Shown here piece by piece: positions 31,277 through 40,465 of a stretch of DNA of 53,808 nucleotides. The notes beneath the pieces were generated by a model that saw only the letters and a list, made by a program, of their open reading frames with translations, was not told the origin of the DNA and ran no database searches. The position numbers and the translations under genes are program-made. Every line of letters begins with the position of its first letter. Positions within the stretch are counted from its first letter, which is position 1. The stretch covers positions 161,564-215,371 of the forward strand of contig NZ_JUJA01000167.1 in the NCBI RefSeq assembly GCF_001906585.1, written 5' to 3'. This DNA comes from Streptomyces kebangsaanensis. Lineage in GTDB: Bacteria; Actinomycetota; Actinomycetes; Streptomycetales; Streptomycetaceae.

Positions 31277-31759
31277 CTACGTGTCCGCCCGCCCCGCGCC
31301 GGCCAGGGCCGCCACCCGCTCCACCGCGAAGGCGTACCCCTGCGTCCCGCACCCGGCGATGACGCCGTCGGCGCGCAGCGAGACGTAGGAGTGGTGCCGG
31401 AACTGCTCGCGCTGGTGGATGTTGGAGATGTGGACCTCCACCACCGGCAGCCCGTCGCAGGTGTTGAGGGCGTCCAGGATCGCCACGGAGGTGTGCGAGT
31501 AGGCGGCGGGGTTGATGACGATCCCGCAGTGGTTCAGCCGGGCCTCGTGGATCCAGTCGACCAGCTCTCCCTCGTGGTTGGACTGGCGGAAGTCGACCGT
31601 GCCGCCGTGCGCGGCCGCCGCCTTGGCGCACAGTGCCTCGACGTCCGCGAGCGTGTCGGAGCCGTAGATCTCCGGCTGGCGCCGGCCCAGGAGGTTCAGG
31701 TTGGGCCCGTTGAGGACCATGATGGGCGCGGTCGCGAGGGTGTGGGCGGGACGGGTCAT
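31277..31759 (-). CDS. aroQ: 3-dehydroquinate dehydratase, type II
   Basis: Dehydrates 3-dehydroquinate to 3-dehydroshikimate in the shikimate pathway or in quinate breakdown (160 aa, usual for type II). Active-site elements are visible: [17 protein letters not shown] with the catalytic Arg and Tyr, [27 protein letters not shown] and [19 protein letters not shown] with the catalytic His. ATG 31759 follows GGAGG at seven bases; the longer frame to 31810 is rejected. It stands apart from other aro genes, as in other Streptomyces. Confidence 0.95.
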   Translation of the reverse strand: MTRPAHTLATAPIMVLNGPNLNLLGRRQPEIYGSDTLADVEALCAKAAAAHGGTVDFRQSNHEGELVDWIHEARLNHCGIVINPAAYSHTSVAILDALNTCDGLPVVEVHISNIHQREQFRHHSYVSLRADGVIAGCGTQGYAFAVERVAALAGAGRADT

Positions 31760-31827
31760 GTCGGGCCTCCGGTGAGATCGGCGCTTCGGTGGAGGTCTAT
31801 CACGCGGCACCGGAGGCCCGTCCGCCG

Positions 31828-32931
31828 CTACGGATTGATCGCCAGTTCCAGATAGGCGGCCAGCAGCACCAGATGGACACCGCCCTGCAAGGGGGTGGCC
31901 CGTCCCGGGACCACGGTGAGGATGCCGACACCGATGGTCAGCGCGAGCAGCACCATGTGGGTGGCGCCGAGGCCCAGGACCAGAGGCCCGGGCAGCCAGA
32001 TCGACGCGATCGCCACCGTGGGGATGGTAAGGCCGATGCTGGCCATCGCCGAGCCGAGCCCGAGATTGAGGCTGATCTGCACCCTGTCGCGGCGGGCGGC
32101 GCGCACCGCGGCGATCGTCTCCGGCAGCAGGATGAGCAGCGCGATGAGCACGCCCACCACGGCGTGCGGCAGGCCGGCGCTGTCGATGGCGGTCTCGATG
32201 GTGGGTGACACGCCCTTGGCCAGGCCGACGACGCCCACGAGGGCCAGGCCGAGCAGTGCCAGGCTGGTGAGAGCGGCCCGGTTGGTGGGCATTTCGATGT
32301 GCTCCGGGGCCGAGATGACCTCGCCCTGGCGGGTCAGAGGGAGGAAGTACGAGCGGTGGCGCACGGTCTGGGTCGTGACGAACAGGCCGTAGAGCACCAG
32401 GGAGGCCAGCGCGGCGAAGATGAGCTGGGCCGAGGAGTACTCCGGTCCGGGCTTGCTGGTGGTGAAGGTCGGCAGCACGAGGCAGAGGGTGGCCAGGGTG
32501 GCGACCGTCGCGAGGGCCGCGCCGGAGCCCTCGGGGTTGAAGATGGCGACCTTGTGGCGCAGCGAGCCGACGAGCAGGCTCAGACCGACGATGCCGTTGC
32601 AGGTGATCATCACCGCGGCGAACACGGTGTCGCGGGCGAGCGTGGCGCTCTTGTCACCGCCGTCGATCATCAAGGTCACGATGAGCGCGACCTCGATGAC
32701 CGTGACGGCGACCGCGAGGATCAGGGAGCCGAAGGGCTCGCCCACCCGGTGGGCGACGACCTCGGCGTGGTGCACCGCGGCCAGGACCGAGCCGGCCAGG
32801 ACCAGGGTCAGCAGCGCGACGCCCCCACCGGGCAGGGAACGGCCCCAGGTGAGGACCAGGAGGACGACCGCGAGCACCGGCACAATGGTCGTCCACTGCG
32901 CCAAGAGGAAGCCCCTGAGTCGCGGGATCAC
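31828..32931 (-). CDS. chaA: ChaA-type Ca2+/H+ (cation/proton) antiporter
   Basis: A 367-aa membrane protein of the CaCA superfamily with about eleven helices. The two alpha repeats, each with an acidic residue, are visible: [21 protein letters not shown] near residue 63 and [37 protein letters not shown] in the second half. Export of Ca2+, or of Na+ or K+, for protons is expected. The GTG at 32931 follows AAGGAT; the longer frame to 33006 is unsupported. It lies downstream of terC in the same direction (67-base gap), so it may share the Mn2+-responsive transcript. Confidence 0.9.
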   Translation of the reverse strand: MIPRLRGFLLAQWTTIVPVLAVVLLVLTWGRSLPGGGVALLTLVLAGSVLAAVHHAEVVAHRVGEPFGSLILAVAVTVIEVALIVTLMIDGGDKSATLARDTVFAAVMITCNGIVGLSLLVGSLRHKVAIFNPEGSGAALATVATLATLCLVLPTFTTSKPGPEYSSAQLIFAALASLVLYGLFVTTQTVRHRSYFLPLTRQGEVISAPEHIEMPTNRAALTSLALLGLALVGVVGLAKGVSPTIETAIDSAGLPHAVVGVLIALLILLPETIAAVRAARRDRVQISLNLGLGSAMASIGLTIPTVAIASIWLPGPLVLGLGATHMVLLALTIGVGILTVVPGRATPLQGGVHLVLLAAYLELAINP

Positions 32932-32998
32932 GCTTCGATCCTTGCAGGGTCCCGGGTCCTTCGCATGCGAGGTGCACGCTGGTGCGTCGTCCTTTTGG

Positions 32999-34000
32999 TC
33001 AAGCATTCACACGGTCCTTCGCGTCGTCGTGATGTTCCGGCACCTCCTCCACCTCGGCCTGTTTCCTGGCGGCGATCAGGCTGGTGACCGTGGTGACGGC
33101 CAGGACGGCACAGATCACGCCCAGGGAGACCGGGATGCTGATCTCCGGGACGTCGACGCCGGACTCGTGCAGCGCGTGCAGCACCAGCTTGACGCCGATG
33201 AAGCCGAGGATCACCGACAGCCCGTAGGACAGGTGGACCAGCTTCTTCAGCAGGCCGCCTATCAGGAAGTACAGCTGCCGGAGACCCATCAGGGCGAAGG
33301 CGTTGGCGGTGAAGACGATGTACGGGTCCTTGGTCAGGCCGAAGATCGCGGGAATGGAGTCGAGGGCGAACAGGATGTCGGTGGTGCCGATCGCGAGCAT
33401 CACGACCAGCATCGGCGTCATCACGCGTTTGCCGTTCTGCCGGATCCACAGCTTGGTGCCGTGGTAGCGGTCGGCCACACCGAAGCGGCGCTCGGCCGCC
33501 TTGAGCAGCCTGTTCTCCTCGAACTCCTCCTCGTCGTCCCCGCCGGAGCGGGCCTCCTGGATGAGCTTCCAGGCGGTCCAGATCAGGAAGGCGCCGAAGA
33601 GGTAGAACACCCACGAGAAGCTCGCGATGATCGCGGCTCCGGCGGCGATGAAGACGGCCCGCAGCACCAGGGCTATGAGGACGCCGACCAGCAGTACCCG
33701 CTGCTGGTACTTCGACGGCACGGCGAACTTCGCCATGATCAGGACGAAGACGAAGAGGTTGTCGACGCTCAGCGACTTCTCGGTGATGAAGCCCGCGAAG
33801 AACTCGCCGGCCGGTCGGCCGCCGCTGAAGACGAACAGGCCGAGACCGAAGAGACAGGCGAGCGCGACCCAGACGACGGTCCAGATCCCGGCTTCTTTGA
33901 TCGACACGTCATGCGGCTTGCGGCCGATGAAGAAGTCGACCGAGATCAGGGCGCCCAGGCCCACGATGGTCAGGACCCACAGGGTCAGGGAAACATCCAC
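32999..34000 (-). CDS. TerC family membrane protein, probable Mn2+ exporter
   Basis: A 333-aa protein with about nine helices. TerC hallmarks are the early acidic helix VDFFIGRKPHD, FITEKSLSVDNLFVFVLIMAKF and, in the second half, GTTDILFALDSIPAIFGLTKDPYIVFTANAFALMGLRQLYF. Paired acidic residues in both halves fit metal transport; TerC/Alx proteins export Mn2+ or metallate exoenzymes. A charged cytoplasmic loop (EARSGGDDEEEFEENRLL) lies mid-protein. The GTG at 34000 has GGAGG only four bases upstream, inside the riboswitch expression platform. The C-terminal His/Asp tail may bind metal. Confidence 0.94.
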   Translation of the reverse strand: MDVSLTLWVLTIVGLGALISVDFFIGRKPHDVSIKEAGIWTVVWVALACLFGLGLFVFSGGRPAGEFFAGFITEKSLSVDNLFVFVLIMAKFAVPSKYQQRVLLVGVLIALVLRAVFIAAGAAIIASFSWVFYLFGAFLIWTAWKLIQEARSGGDDEEEFEENRLLKAAERRFGVADRYHGTKLWIRQNGKRVMTPMLVVMLAIGTTDILFALDSIPAIFGLTKDPYIVFTANAFALMGLRQLYFLIGGLLKKLVHLSYGLSVILGFIGVKLVLHALHESGVDVPEISIPVSLGVICAVLAVTTVTSLIAARKQAEVEEVPEHHDDAKDRVNA

Positions 34001-34004
34001 AGTG

Positions 34005-34175
34005 CCTCCGGCAGGTGCGTCGCTTGCAAATGACTTGGCGTCCTACTGCCGGAGGTCTCTTCCACCCGTGCGGCCGGGCGCGTGAGGCGCCGGGACCCAG
34101 CGGGCCGACGCCCCGGGATCCTTCCGGATCCGTACTGACGGGACGCCGCAACAGGTAGGGAATACTCCCCTCCGT
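34005..34175 (-). promoter_or_regulatory. yybP-ykoY-like (Mn2+) riboswitch with ribosome-binding-site switch
   Basis: The terC leader opens with CGGAGGGGAGTA (34174-34163), has the second conserved loop CGTCAGTAC, a GGATCC-GGAA-GGATCC hairpin, and closes with GACCTCCG (34057-34050). CGGAGG and CCTCCG form P1. The 3' P1 strand CCTCCGGCAG (34055-34046) is also perfectly complementary over ten bases to CTGCCGGAGG (34014-34005), which contains the terC ribosome binding site. Metal binding would stabilise P1 and free translation. The family is established; its assignment here rests on motifs and layout. Confidence 0.82.
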
Positions 34176-34183
34176 ACGAAGAA

Positions 34184-34213
34184 ACTGTAACCGATCCCCC
34201 AAAGAATGGTAAA
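34184..34213 (-). promoter_or_regulatory. Promoter of the terC riboswitch transcript
   Basis: TTTACC (34213-34208), 18 bases, TACAGT (34189-34184). Transcription would begin about 34177, immediately before the riboswitch aptamer, which supports both calls. Confidence 0.6.
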
Positions 34214-34285
34214 GCCGTAGACCAAGGAAGTTTCAAAAGCGCAGCTCAGACTGCTTTACCGTTCCTTGGGCGTCTCGCGTCCTGG

Positions 34286-36295
34286 TCAGCGGTTCCAGTC
34301 GCGGCGGGCCGTCGCGACCTGGGTGAGCACCAGCTGGAGCACCTGGCTGTCCTGCGGAACCACCGGCGGCTCGTACGTCCAGGCGTGCCCGACCCAGGGG
34401 TCGGCGAGGTGGTCGTCGGGCACCGGGGTCAGTCGCAGCAGGGAACGCCACAGCGGGTCGAGCAAAGGTCCGTAGGCGGCGGCGTCCTCGCGGTCGGCGA
34501 CCATCATCAGATGGACGCCCACGGCCGGGCCCTCGTCGGCGAGGTAGCGCAGCTGGGTCACGGCGCGGTCGTCGAATCCGTGCGGGAAGTCGTTGACGAT
34601 CAGCAGCTGCTCGGAGGTGTCGAGGCCGGGGGGCAGCGCGTCGGGGGCGCCCCCGCGCACGGCCATCTGCACCAGGTCGACCCGCTGGGTGAGCCGGCCC
34701 AGGGCGTCCGCGACCCCGGCGGCGCCGGCCGCGGGCGGTCCCGCGAGGACGCCCGTGTCCACCAGGGGCGCGAGGGCCCGCGCCCCGGATCCGGCCGGGT
34801 CGATGACGTGGACGCCGAACTCGCCGGGCGGGTGTACGGCGAGCAGCCGGGCCGCGTGGGCCACGGCCGTCTCCGTCGCCAGGCGGCGCACCTCGTCCTC
34901 GTCGGCGAACGGCTCGTCGTCGGACACGGACGGCCGACAGCCGCTGTCGATCCACAGTCCGCGCTGCAGCGGCAGCCGGACCAGCATGGGGATGCGCAGG
35001 GACGGGTCCTCCGGCAGGTGCAGGTCCCCGAGGCGTACGGCCATGGGTATCTCCATCGGCACCCGGTAGCCGTGCCAGACCGGGTTGTCCCAGCGGGCGT
35101 ACGCCGGTGGCAGCGCCGGTTCGACGACCTCGGACTCGGCGGTGAGCTGGTCCAGGTCGCGGTCGAAGGCCGCCCTGGCCTGGTCGACGAGCTGCGCGTG
35201 CTTGGCCCGGGCCGCCTCCCGGGCGGCCTCGGCCCGCCCGCCGACGCGGCTGCGCGGGTCGGCCAGTACCTGGTCGATCTCCTTCTCCAGCCGCGACTCG
35301 GCGAAGTCCACGGCGCTGCGGTAGGCGGCCGTGGTCCGCGCCAGGTCCTCGAACATGCCCCACACCTGGTTGTAGAGCCGCTCGTCCATGGACCACCCGG
35401 TCGCGTCCCCGGCGACGGGGGCCACGGGCTGCGCGGGCGCGTCCTGCCGCCCCGGGTGGCGGTAGTCGACCGGGCCGCCCGTGGGCGCGGAGGACGGGGG
35501 CACGGCCGCGGGGGCCGGGTCACCGGGGGTGCCCGGACCGGCCGGCTGCGGCGCCGGCTCTCCGGGCGCGGGCGGCGGCGCGCTCTGCCGCCGTGGGTGG
35601 TGGTAGTCGACCGGGCCACCCGTGGGAGCCGGGTTTCCGGAGCCGCCGTAGGAAGCCACGGGCTGCGTCGGCACGTGGCCGGGACGGTCGGGACGGTCGC
35701 CGTGCTGCGCACGGGGTGCGGGGGGCGGTGCTATGGAGCGGGACAGGCCCTGGGCCACCGCTTCCTCCACGGCGGTCGCCAGGCGGTGGGGCTCGGGCAG
35801 GTGCTGGTCGGTGAGGAGTTCGGGGAGGCCACCGGCGTAGCCCTGGCCCACCGCACGTACTTTCCAGGCGTCCTGCCGGCGGTAGAGCTCCAGGGCGATC
35901 ACGGCGGACTCCGCGTCCAGGCCGGTGATCGTGTAGGTGGCGAGTTCGGTGCCGTCCAGGGCCGTGACGGCGACGAAGGGGGCGGGGACCGCGCCGAAGC
36001 GGACCGGGCCGCCGCCCGCGGTGGGCAGGGCGAGCAGGACGCCGACGCGGTGCACCGCCCCGGGCATGGCGGCCAGGTCGACGGCGAGCCGGTGGTCGGC
36101 GGCGGCCTGGCGGGAGACCTCCAGGCCGGGCAGCACGGGAGCGCCGGGGTGGACCACCCACTCGGCGCCCCGCACTCTGCCGCTGTCGTCGCCGAGCGTG
36201 GCCGCGGCCACGACCGGACTGCCGGCCGAGATCCGGATCTCCAGGCGGACCTCGGAGAGCGGGTGGTTCTGCCCCCGCACCAGCTCGGCCGTCAT
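34286..36295 (-). CDS. Large TerD-domain fusion protein
   Basis: A 669-aa three-part protein. Residues about 1-190 form a TerD domain lacking the classic start (LYRRQDAWKVRAVGQGYAGGLPELLTDQ near its end). Residues about 190-315 are a Pro/Ala/Gly-rich linker holding two copies of TGGPVDYxHPxRQ. The remainder (MDERLYNQVWGMFEDLARTTAAYRS onward) is a coiled region and an alpha/beta domain resembling FtsK-type P-loop folds (GEFGVHVIDPAGSGARAL; QLLIVNDFPHGF; GVHLMMVADREDA), but without a Walker A motif. Such fusions are known from Ter stress-system surveys; the function is unresolved. It is 53 bases downstream of terD, probably in one operon. Confidence 0.88.
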   Translation of the reverse strand: MTAELVRGQNHPLSEVRLEIRISAGSPVVAAATLGDDSGRVRGAEWVVHPGAPVLPGLEVSRQAAADHRLAVDLAAMPGAVHRVGVLLALPTAGGGPVRFGAVPAPFVAVTALDGTELATYTITGLDAESAVIALELYRRQDAWKVRAVGQGYAGGLPELLTDQHLPEPHRLATAVEEAVAQGLSRSIAPPPAPRAQHGDRPDRPGHVPTQPVASYGGSGNPAPTGGPVDYHHPRRQSAPPPAPGEPAPQPAGPGTPGDPAPAAVPPSSAPTGGPVDYRHPGRQDAPAQPVAPVAGDATGWSMDERLYNQVWGMFEDLARTTAAYRSAVDFAESRLEKEIDQVLADPRSRVGGRAEAAREAARAKHAQLVDQARAAFDRDLDQLTAESEVVEPALPPAYARWDNPVWHGYRVPMEIPMAVRLGDLHLPEDPSLRIPMLVRLPLQRGLWIDSGCRPSVSDDEPFADEDEVRRLATETAVAHAARLLAVHPPGEFGVHVIDPAGSGARALAPLVDTGVLAGPPAAGAAGVADALGRLTQRVDLVQMAVRGGAPDALPPGLDTSEQLLIVNDFPHGFDDRAVTQLRYLADEGPAVGVHLMMVADREDAAAYGPLLDPLWRSLLRLTPVPDDHLADPWVGHAWTYEPPVVPQDSQVLQLVLTQVATARRDWNR

Positions 36296-36348
36296 CGCCC
36301 CTCGTCCCCCTGGTGTCGCTGGTGTGTCGTGTGCTTACAGGTGCGGGC

Positions 36349-36927
36349 TCACAGGTGCGGCAGGATGACCGGGATCAGGTCCTGGAAGGTGCGGCCGTTG
36401 GCGGGGACGCCGAGGGCCGTCATCGTCCAGGTGCCGTTCACGCGGTGCACCTTCGCCATGATCTGGGCGGTGTAGTCGCCGCCGCCCGCGAGGGTGTAGC
36501 GGGCGAGCTCCTGCCCGTTGGTCTCGTCGACCAGGCGGCAGAACGCGTTCTGCACCTCCTGGAACGTCTGGCCCGTGAAGGAGTTCACGGTGAAGACGAT
36601 CTGGTCGATGTGGACCGGCACGCGCTGCAGGTCGACGAGGATCGACTCGTCGTCGCCGCCCTGGCCGGCGCCGCCGACCAGGTTGTCGCCGGTGTGCCGC
36701 ACCGAGCCGTCGTCGCTGACCAGGTGCTGGAAGAAGACGACGTCGACGGGCTGCTTGTCGGCGAACAGCACGGCGGAGGCGTCGAGGTCGATCTCGCGCG
36801 TGCGCGAGCCGAACAGACCCCGGCGGGGCGCCGCCTGCCAGCCGAGACCCATGCGGACCGCGGTCAGGCTGCCCCCGTCGTTCTTCTGCAGACTGATGGC
36901 CTGACCCTTGGTCAAGTTGACGGTCAC
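36349..36927 (-). CDS. terD: TerD family stress protein
   Basis: A 192-aa calcium-binding TerD protein of the tellurite/general stress family. Visible are the N-terminal VNLTKGQAISLQKNDGGSLTAVRMGLGW, DLDASAVLF, the acidic Ca2+ site GDNLVGGAGQGGDDESILVDL, and the C-terminal FQDLIPVILPHL. A short insert (RRGLFGSRTREI, about residues 35-46) occurs in this subgroup. The GTG at 36927 has AGGGG about nine bases upstream. It is followed by the TerD fusion gene, and terC lies beyond on its own promoter, forming a small Ter island. Confidence 0.93.
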   Translation of the reverse strand: MTVNLTKGQAISLQKNDGGSLTAVRMGLGWQAAPRRGLFGSRTREIDLDASAVLFADKQPVDVVFFQHLVSDDGSVRHTGDNLVGGAGQGGDDESILVDLQRVPVHIDQIVFTVNSFTGQTFQEVQNAFCRLVDETNGQELARYTLAGGGDYTAQIMAKVHRVNGTWTMTALGVPANGRTFQDLIPVILPHL

Positions 36928-37104
36928 GGCTGATACCCCTCTCGGACTACTCCCCTGTCGCCGCGGCTCCCACGGCTGCCAAGAACCCTACGCAGGGGCG
37001 CGGACACCGCCGCACACCGGTCCGCACTTTGTGTCGGTCTTGCAACACAGCGCATCCGGCCCGCGCCCCCACCGGCACCCCTCCACGGGGCATGCGGTAC
37101 GAGG

Positions 37105-39243
37105 TCAGGCAAGCCCCGCTTCCCGCATCTGGCGCAGTTCCTTCTTCATCTCCCCGACCTCGTCCCGCAGCCGCGCCGCGACCTCGAACTGCAGGTCGGC
37201 CGCGGCGGCGCGCATCCGCTCCGTCATCTCCTCGATCTGCTCGGCGAGTTCGGCCGCCGGCCGGTCGGTGGGCACCGTCTCCTTCGCCTTGCCCCTGGCG
37301 GACTTGGCGGGCTTCGCGCCCTTCCCGGCGAGCGCCGGCACGGGGGCCTTCGCGCCCTTGCCGTCCTTGCCCTTGCGGTACCCGGTGCCGAGCAGCTGCT
37401 CGGTGTCGACCTCCTCGCGGGCGATCTGCGCGACGATGTCGTTGATCTTCTTGCGCAGCGGCTGCGGATCGATGCCGTTGGCCTTGTTGTACTCGATCTG
37501 CTTCTCCCGGCGGCGGTTGGTCTCCTCGATGGCCTTCTCCATCGCCGGGGTGATCTTGTCGGCGTACATGTGGACCTGGCCGGAGACGTTGCGCGCGGCG
37601 CGGCCGATGGTCTGGATGAGCGAGGTGCCCGAGCGCAGGAACCCCTCCTTGTCGGCGTCGAGGATCGCCACCAGGGACACCTCGGGCAGGTCCAGGCCCT
37701 CGCGCAGCAGGTTGATGCCGACCAGGACGTCGTACTCGCCGCTGCGCAGCTCGCGCAGCAGCTCGATCCGGCGCAGGGTGTCGACGTCGCTGTGCAGGTA
37801 GCGCACCTGGATGCCGAGTTCCAGGAAGTAGTCGGTCAGGTCCTCGGCCATCTTCTTGGTGAGCGTGGTGACCAGGACGCGCTCGTCCTTCTCCACGCGG
37901 CCGCGGATCTCGTGCACCAGGTCGTCGATCTGGCCCTCGGTGGGCTTGACGACGACCTGGGGGTCGACCAGACCGGTGGGGCGGATGATCTGCTCGACCT
38001 GGCCGTCGGAGCGCGACAGCTCGTACTGCCCGGGGGTCGCCGACAGGTACACCGTCTGGCCGATGCGCTCCTGGAACTCCTCCCATTTCAGCGGGCGGTT
38101 GTCCAGGGCGGAGGGAAGCCGGAAGCCGTGCTCCACGAGGGTGCGCTTGCGGGAGGCGTCGCCCTCGTACATCGCGCCGATCTGGGGGACGGTGACGTGC
38201 GACTCGTCGATGACGAGCAGGAAGTCCTCCGGGAAGTAGTCCAGCAGCGTGTGGGGCGGGGTGCCCGGCGCGCGGTCGTCGAAGTGCATCGAGTAGTTCT
38301 CCACGCCGGAGCAGGTGCCGATCTGGCGGAGCATCTCGATGTCGTACGTGGTGCGCATGCGCAGCCGCTGGGCCTCCAGCAGCTTGCCCTGCTTCTCCAG
38401 CTCGGCCAGGCGCCCGGTCAGCTCCTTCTCGATGCCGTTGATCGCCCGCTCCATGCGCTCGGGACCGGCGATGTAGTGCGAGGCCGGGAAGACGTACAGC
38501 TGCTGGTCGTCGCTGATGATCTCGCCGGTGATCGGGTGCAGCGTGGACAGCGCCTCGATCTCGTCGCCGAACATCTCGATGCGGACGGCCAGCTCCTCGT
38601 AGACCGGGAAGATCTCGATCGTGTCGCCGCGCACCCGGAAGGTGCCGCGGGTGAAGGACACGTCGTTGCGCGTGTACTGGATGTCCACGAAGCGGCGCAG
38701 CAGCTCGTCCCGGTCGATCTCCTCGCCGACCCGGAGGGGGACCATGCGGTCCACGTACTCCTGCGGTGTGCCGAGGCCGTAGATGCAGGAGACGGAGGCG
38801 ACCACGACGACGTCGCGGCGGGTGAGCAGCGAGTTGGTCGCGGAGTGGCGCAGGCGCTCGACCTCCTCGTTGATCGAGGAGTCCTTCTCGATGTAGGTGT
38901 CCGACTGGGGGACGTAGGCCTCGGGCTGATAGTAGTCGTAGTACGAGACGAAGTATTCGACCGCGTTGTTCGGCAGGAGTTCGCGGAACTCGTTGGCCAG
39001 CTGGGCGGCCAGCGTCTTGTTGGGCGCCATGACGAGGGTCGGGCGCTGGAGCTTCTCTATCATCCACGCGGTGGTGGCGGACTTGCCGGTGCCGGTGGCG
39101 CCGAGCAGGACGACGTCCTCCTCGCCCGCCTGGACGCGCCGGGCGAGCTCGTCGATGGCCTGCGGCTGGTCGCCGCTGGGCCGGTAGGGGCTGACGACCT
39201 CGAAGGGCGCCACCGTGCGTTCGATGTGTGAGACGGGCCGCAT
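37105..39243 (-). CDS. uvrB: Excinuclease ABC subunit B
   Basis: DNA helicase-like damage verifier of excision repair (712 aa). Motifs run in order: Walker [17 protein letters not shown], the beta-hairpin [31 protein letters not shown]-like [17 protein letters not shown]-type [12 protein letters not shown], helicase motifs V and VI ([35 protein letters not shown]) and the C-terminal UVR motif ([28 protein letters not shown]). A Lys/Ala/Gly-rich linker of about 50 residues precedes that motif. ATG 39243 lies seven bases after a TACGGT -10, so the mRNA is probably leaderless; the longer frame to 39273 would include the promoter. Confidence 0.97.
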   Translation of the reverse strand: MRPVSHIERTVAPFEVVSPYRPSGDQPQAIDELARRVQAGEEDVVLLGATGTGKSATTAWMIEKLQRPTLVMAPNKTLAAQLANEFRELLPNNAVEYFVSYYDYYQPEAYVPQSDTYIEKDSSINEEVERLRHSATNSLLTRRDVVVVASVSCIYGLGTPQEYVDRMVPLRVGEEIDRDELLRRFVDIQYTRNDVSFTRGTFRVRGDTIEIFPVYEELAVRIEMFGDEIEALSTLHPITGEIISDDQQLYVFPASHYIAGPERMERAINGIEKELTGRLAELEKQGKLLEAQRLRMRTTYDIEMLRQIGTCSGVENYSMHFDDRAPGTPPHTLLDYFPEDFLLVIDESHVTVPQIGAMYEGDASRKRTLVEHGFRLPSALDNRPLKWEEFQERIGQTVYLSATPGQYELSRSDGQVEQIIRPTGLVDPQVVVKPTEGQIDDLVHEIRGRVEKDERVLVTTLTKKMAEDLTDYFLELGIQVRYLHSDVDTLRRIELLRELRSGEYDVLVGINLLREGLDLPEVSLVAILDADKEGFLRSGTSLIQTIGRAARNVSGQVHMYADKITPAMEKAIEETNRRREKQIEYNKANGIDPQPLRKKINDIVAQIAREEVDTEQLLGTGYRKGKDGKGAKAPVPALAGKGAKPAKSARGKAKETVPTDRPAAELAEQIEEMTERMRAAAADLQFEVAARLRDEVGEMKKELRQMREAGLA

Positions 39244-39250
39244 GACATCC

Positions 39251-39273
39251 ACCGTACGACCCGCCACTGACAA
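39251..39273 (-). promoter_or_regulatory. RecA-NDp type DNA-damage promoter of uvrB
   Basis: On the minus strand TTGTCAGTGGC (39273-39263), six bases, TACGGT (39256-39251), then seven bases to ATG. The first box is an exact match to the reported motif, and the spacing implies a leaderless transcript. Confidence 0.85.
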
Positions 39274-39283
39274 CGAGTCCCGG

Positions 39284-40165
39284 TCAGCGGTTCTGCGGGG
39301 TGCGGAGGCGTTCGTGGGCCGGGACGCGGGCCGGGGCGCGGCGGGTCCGGGACGGGGGGCGGCGGGTGGTGTGGGAGACGAGTTCGCCGGCCGGGACGCC
39401 CGGCTTGTGCACGGCGGGGGCCCAGTCGGGCCCGCTCATGACCGCCTGGCGGTCGAACAGGACGACGGCGCCGGCGAGCAGCAGGAAGGTGAGCGGGCCG
39501 ACCATCATCGGCGCGAGCAGGGCGGCCGGTGACTCGCCGTCGGCGGGGGTGCCGCCGGTGCCGTGCAGGTGGACGCTGACGGCGGCCATGCCGGTGTAGT
39601 GCATGCCGCTGACGGCGAGGCCCATGACCAGGCTCGCGCCGACGCTCCACAGCGGTCCCCTGACCTGTCCGGCCGCCCAGAGGGCGGCGATGGCGGCGAC
39701 GACGGCGATGGCCACGGAGGCCGCGACGGTGAGGGTGTTGTACTCCAGGGTGCCGTTGAGCCGCATTCCGGCCATGCCCAGATAGTGCATGGTGGCGATG
39801 CCCAGGCCGGTGATCGTGCCGCCGGTGAACAGCGCGGAGCCGGTCGCGCCCCGGTAGCCGACGATGAAGATCCCTATGCCCACCATGACGATGGCGACGG
39901 CCAGGCTGGCGTACGTCGTCGGCCGGTCGTAGAGGACGGGCGCCTCCTCGACGGTGAAGCCGATCATCGCCACGAAGTGCATGGTCCATATGCCGGAGCC
40001 GATCGCCGCCGAGGCCAGGGCGAGCCAGCCGGGGCGCCAGGAGTTCGCGACCAGCAGGGCGCGGGTGGTGCAGCGCAGGCCGAGGGCCCCGCCCAGGCAG
40101 GCCATGACGCAGGCGACCACCGGGGTGACGAGCCCGTAGCTGAATCCTTCGACCGTGCCTTGCAT
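39284..40165 (-). CDS. MHYT-domain integral membrane sensor
   Basis: A 293-aa membrane protein with seven or so helices and the repeated MHYT pattern: TMHFVAM (about residue 61), TMHYLGM (about 125) and GMHYTGM (about 187). In other bacteria this domain is proposed to bind copper and sense a gas or redox signal, usually fused to GGDEF/EAL output. Here no enzymatic output follows, only a basic Arg/Pro-rich cytoplasmic tail ([24 protein letters not shown]). GGAAAGG precedes the ATG at 40165. It ends 40 bases before the uvrB start. Confidence 0.92.
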   Translation of the reverse strand: MQGTVEGFSYGLVTPVVACVMACLGGALGLRCTTRALLVANSWRPGWLALASAAIGSGIWTMHFVAMIGFTVEEAPVLYDRPTTYASLAVAIVMVGIGIFIVGYRGATGSALFTGGTITGLGIATMHYLGMAGMRLNGTLEYNTLTVAASVAIAVVAAIAALWAAGQVRGPLWSVGASLVMGLAVSGMHYTGMAAVSVHLHGTGGTPADGESPAALLAPMMVGPLTFLLLAGAVVLFDRQAVMSGPDWAPAVHKPGVPAGELVSHTTRRPPSRTRRAPARVPAHERLRTPQNR

Positions 40166-40384
40166 GCCCGGCTGCCTTTCCGCCCTCTTGAGCCCCCGGA
40201 GTGTCGCGTCGAGCCCCGGGCTGTCGCGATGTGCCCCGTCCCGGGACCGTCACGCGGTCAGGGCTGACGCAGAGAGTATGACTCCCCCGGTTTGGCCGAA
40301 CGATTTTGCGGCAAAGAAACACGCCCTCACCGCAGATGTGTGGCAACGGTGGACACACGGGAGGGTCAACTCCGCGTACACCGT

Positions 40385-40417
40385 GTTCTCCGTACGTTCG
40401 CGCCTCATTGACCGTCT
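40385..40417 (+). promoter_or_regulatory. PHO-box-like direct repeats upstream of the phosphodiesterase gene
   Basis: Three contiguous 11-base units, GTTCTCCGTAC (40385), GTTCGCGCCTC (40396) and ATTGACCGTCT (40407), fit the Streptomyces PhoP direct-repeat layout (first seven bases close to GTTCACC). A further weak unit GGTCAACTCCG lies just upstream. The rest of the 300-base divergent region shows no gene. Confidence 0.55.
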
Positions 40418-40465
40418 GCTGCCAGTCTGGTGCTGTCCGTGATCAGTCCGTCGCGAGGAGTACGC

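Noticed and set aside
36948..36955. GGGGAGTA near the terD start as a second Mn2+ riboswitch
   Set aside because: Only the first hallmark is present; too little leader remains before the GTG to form the aptamer.
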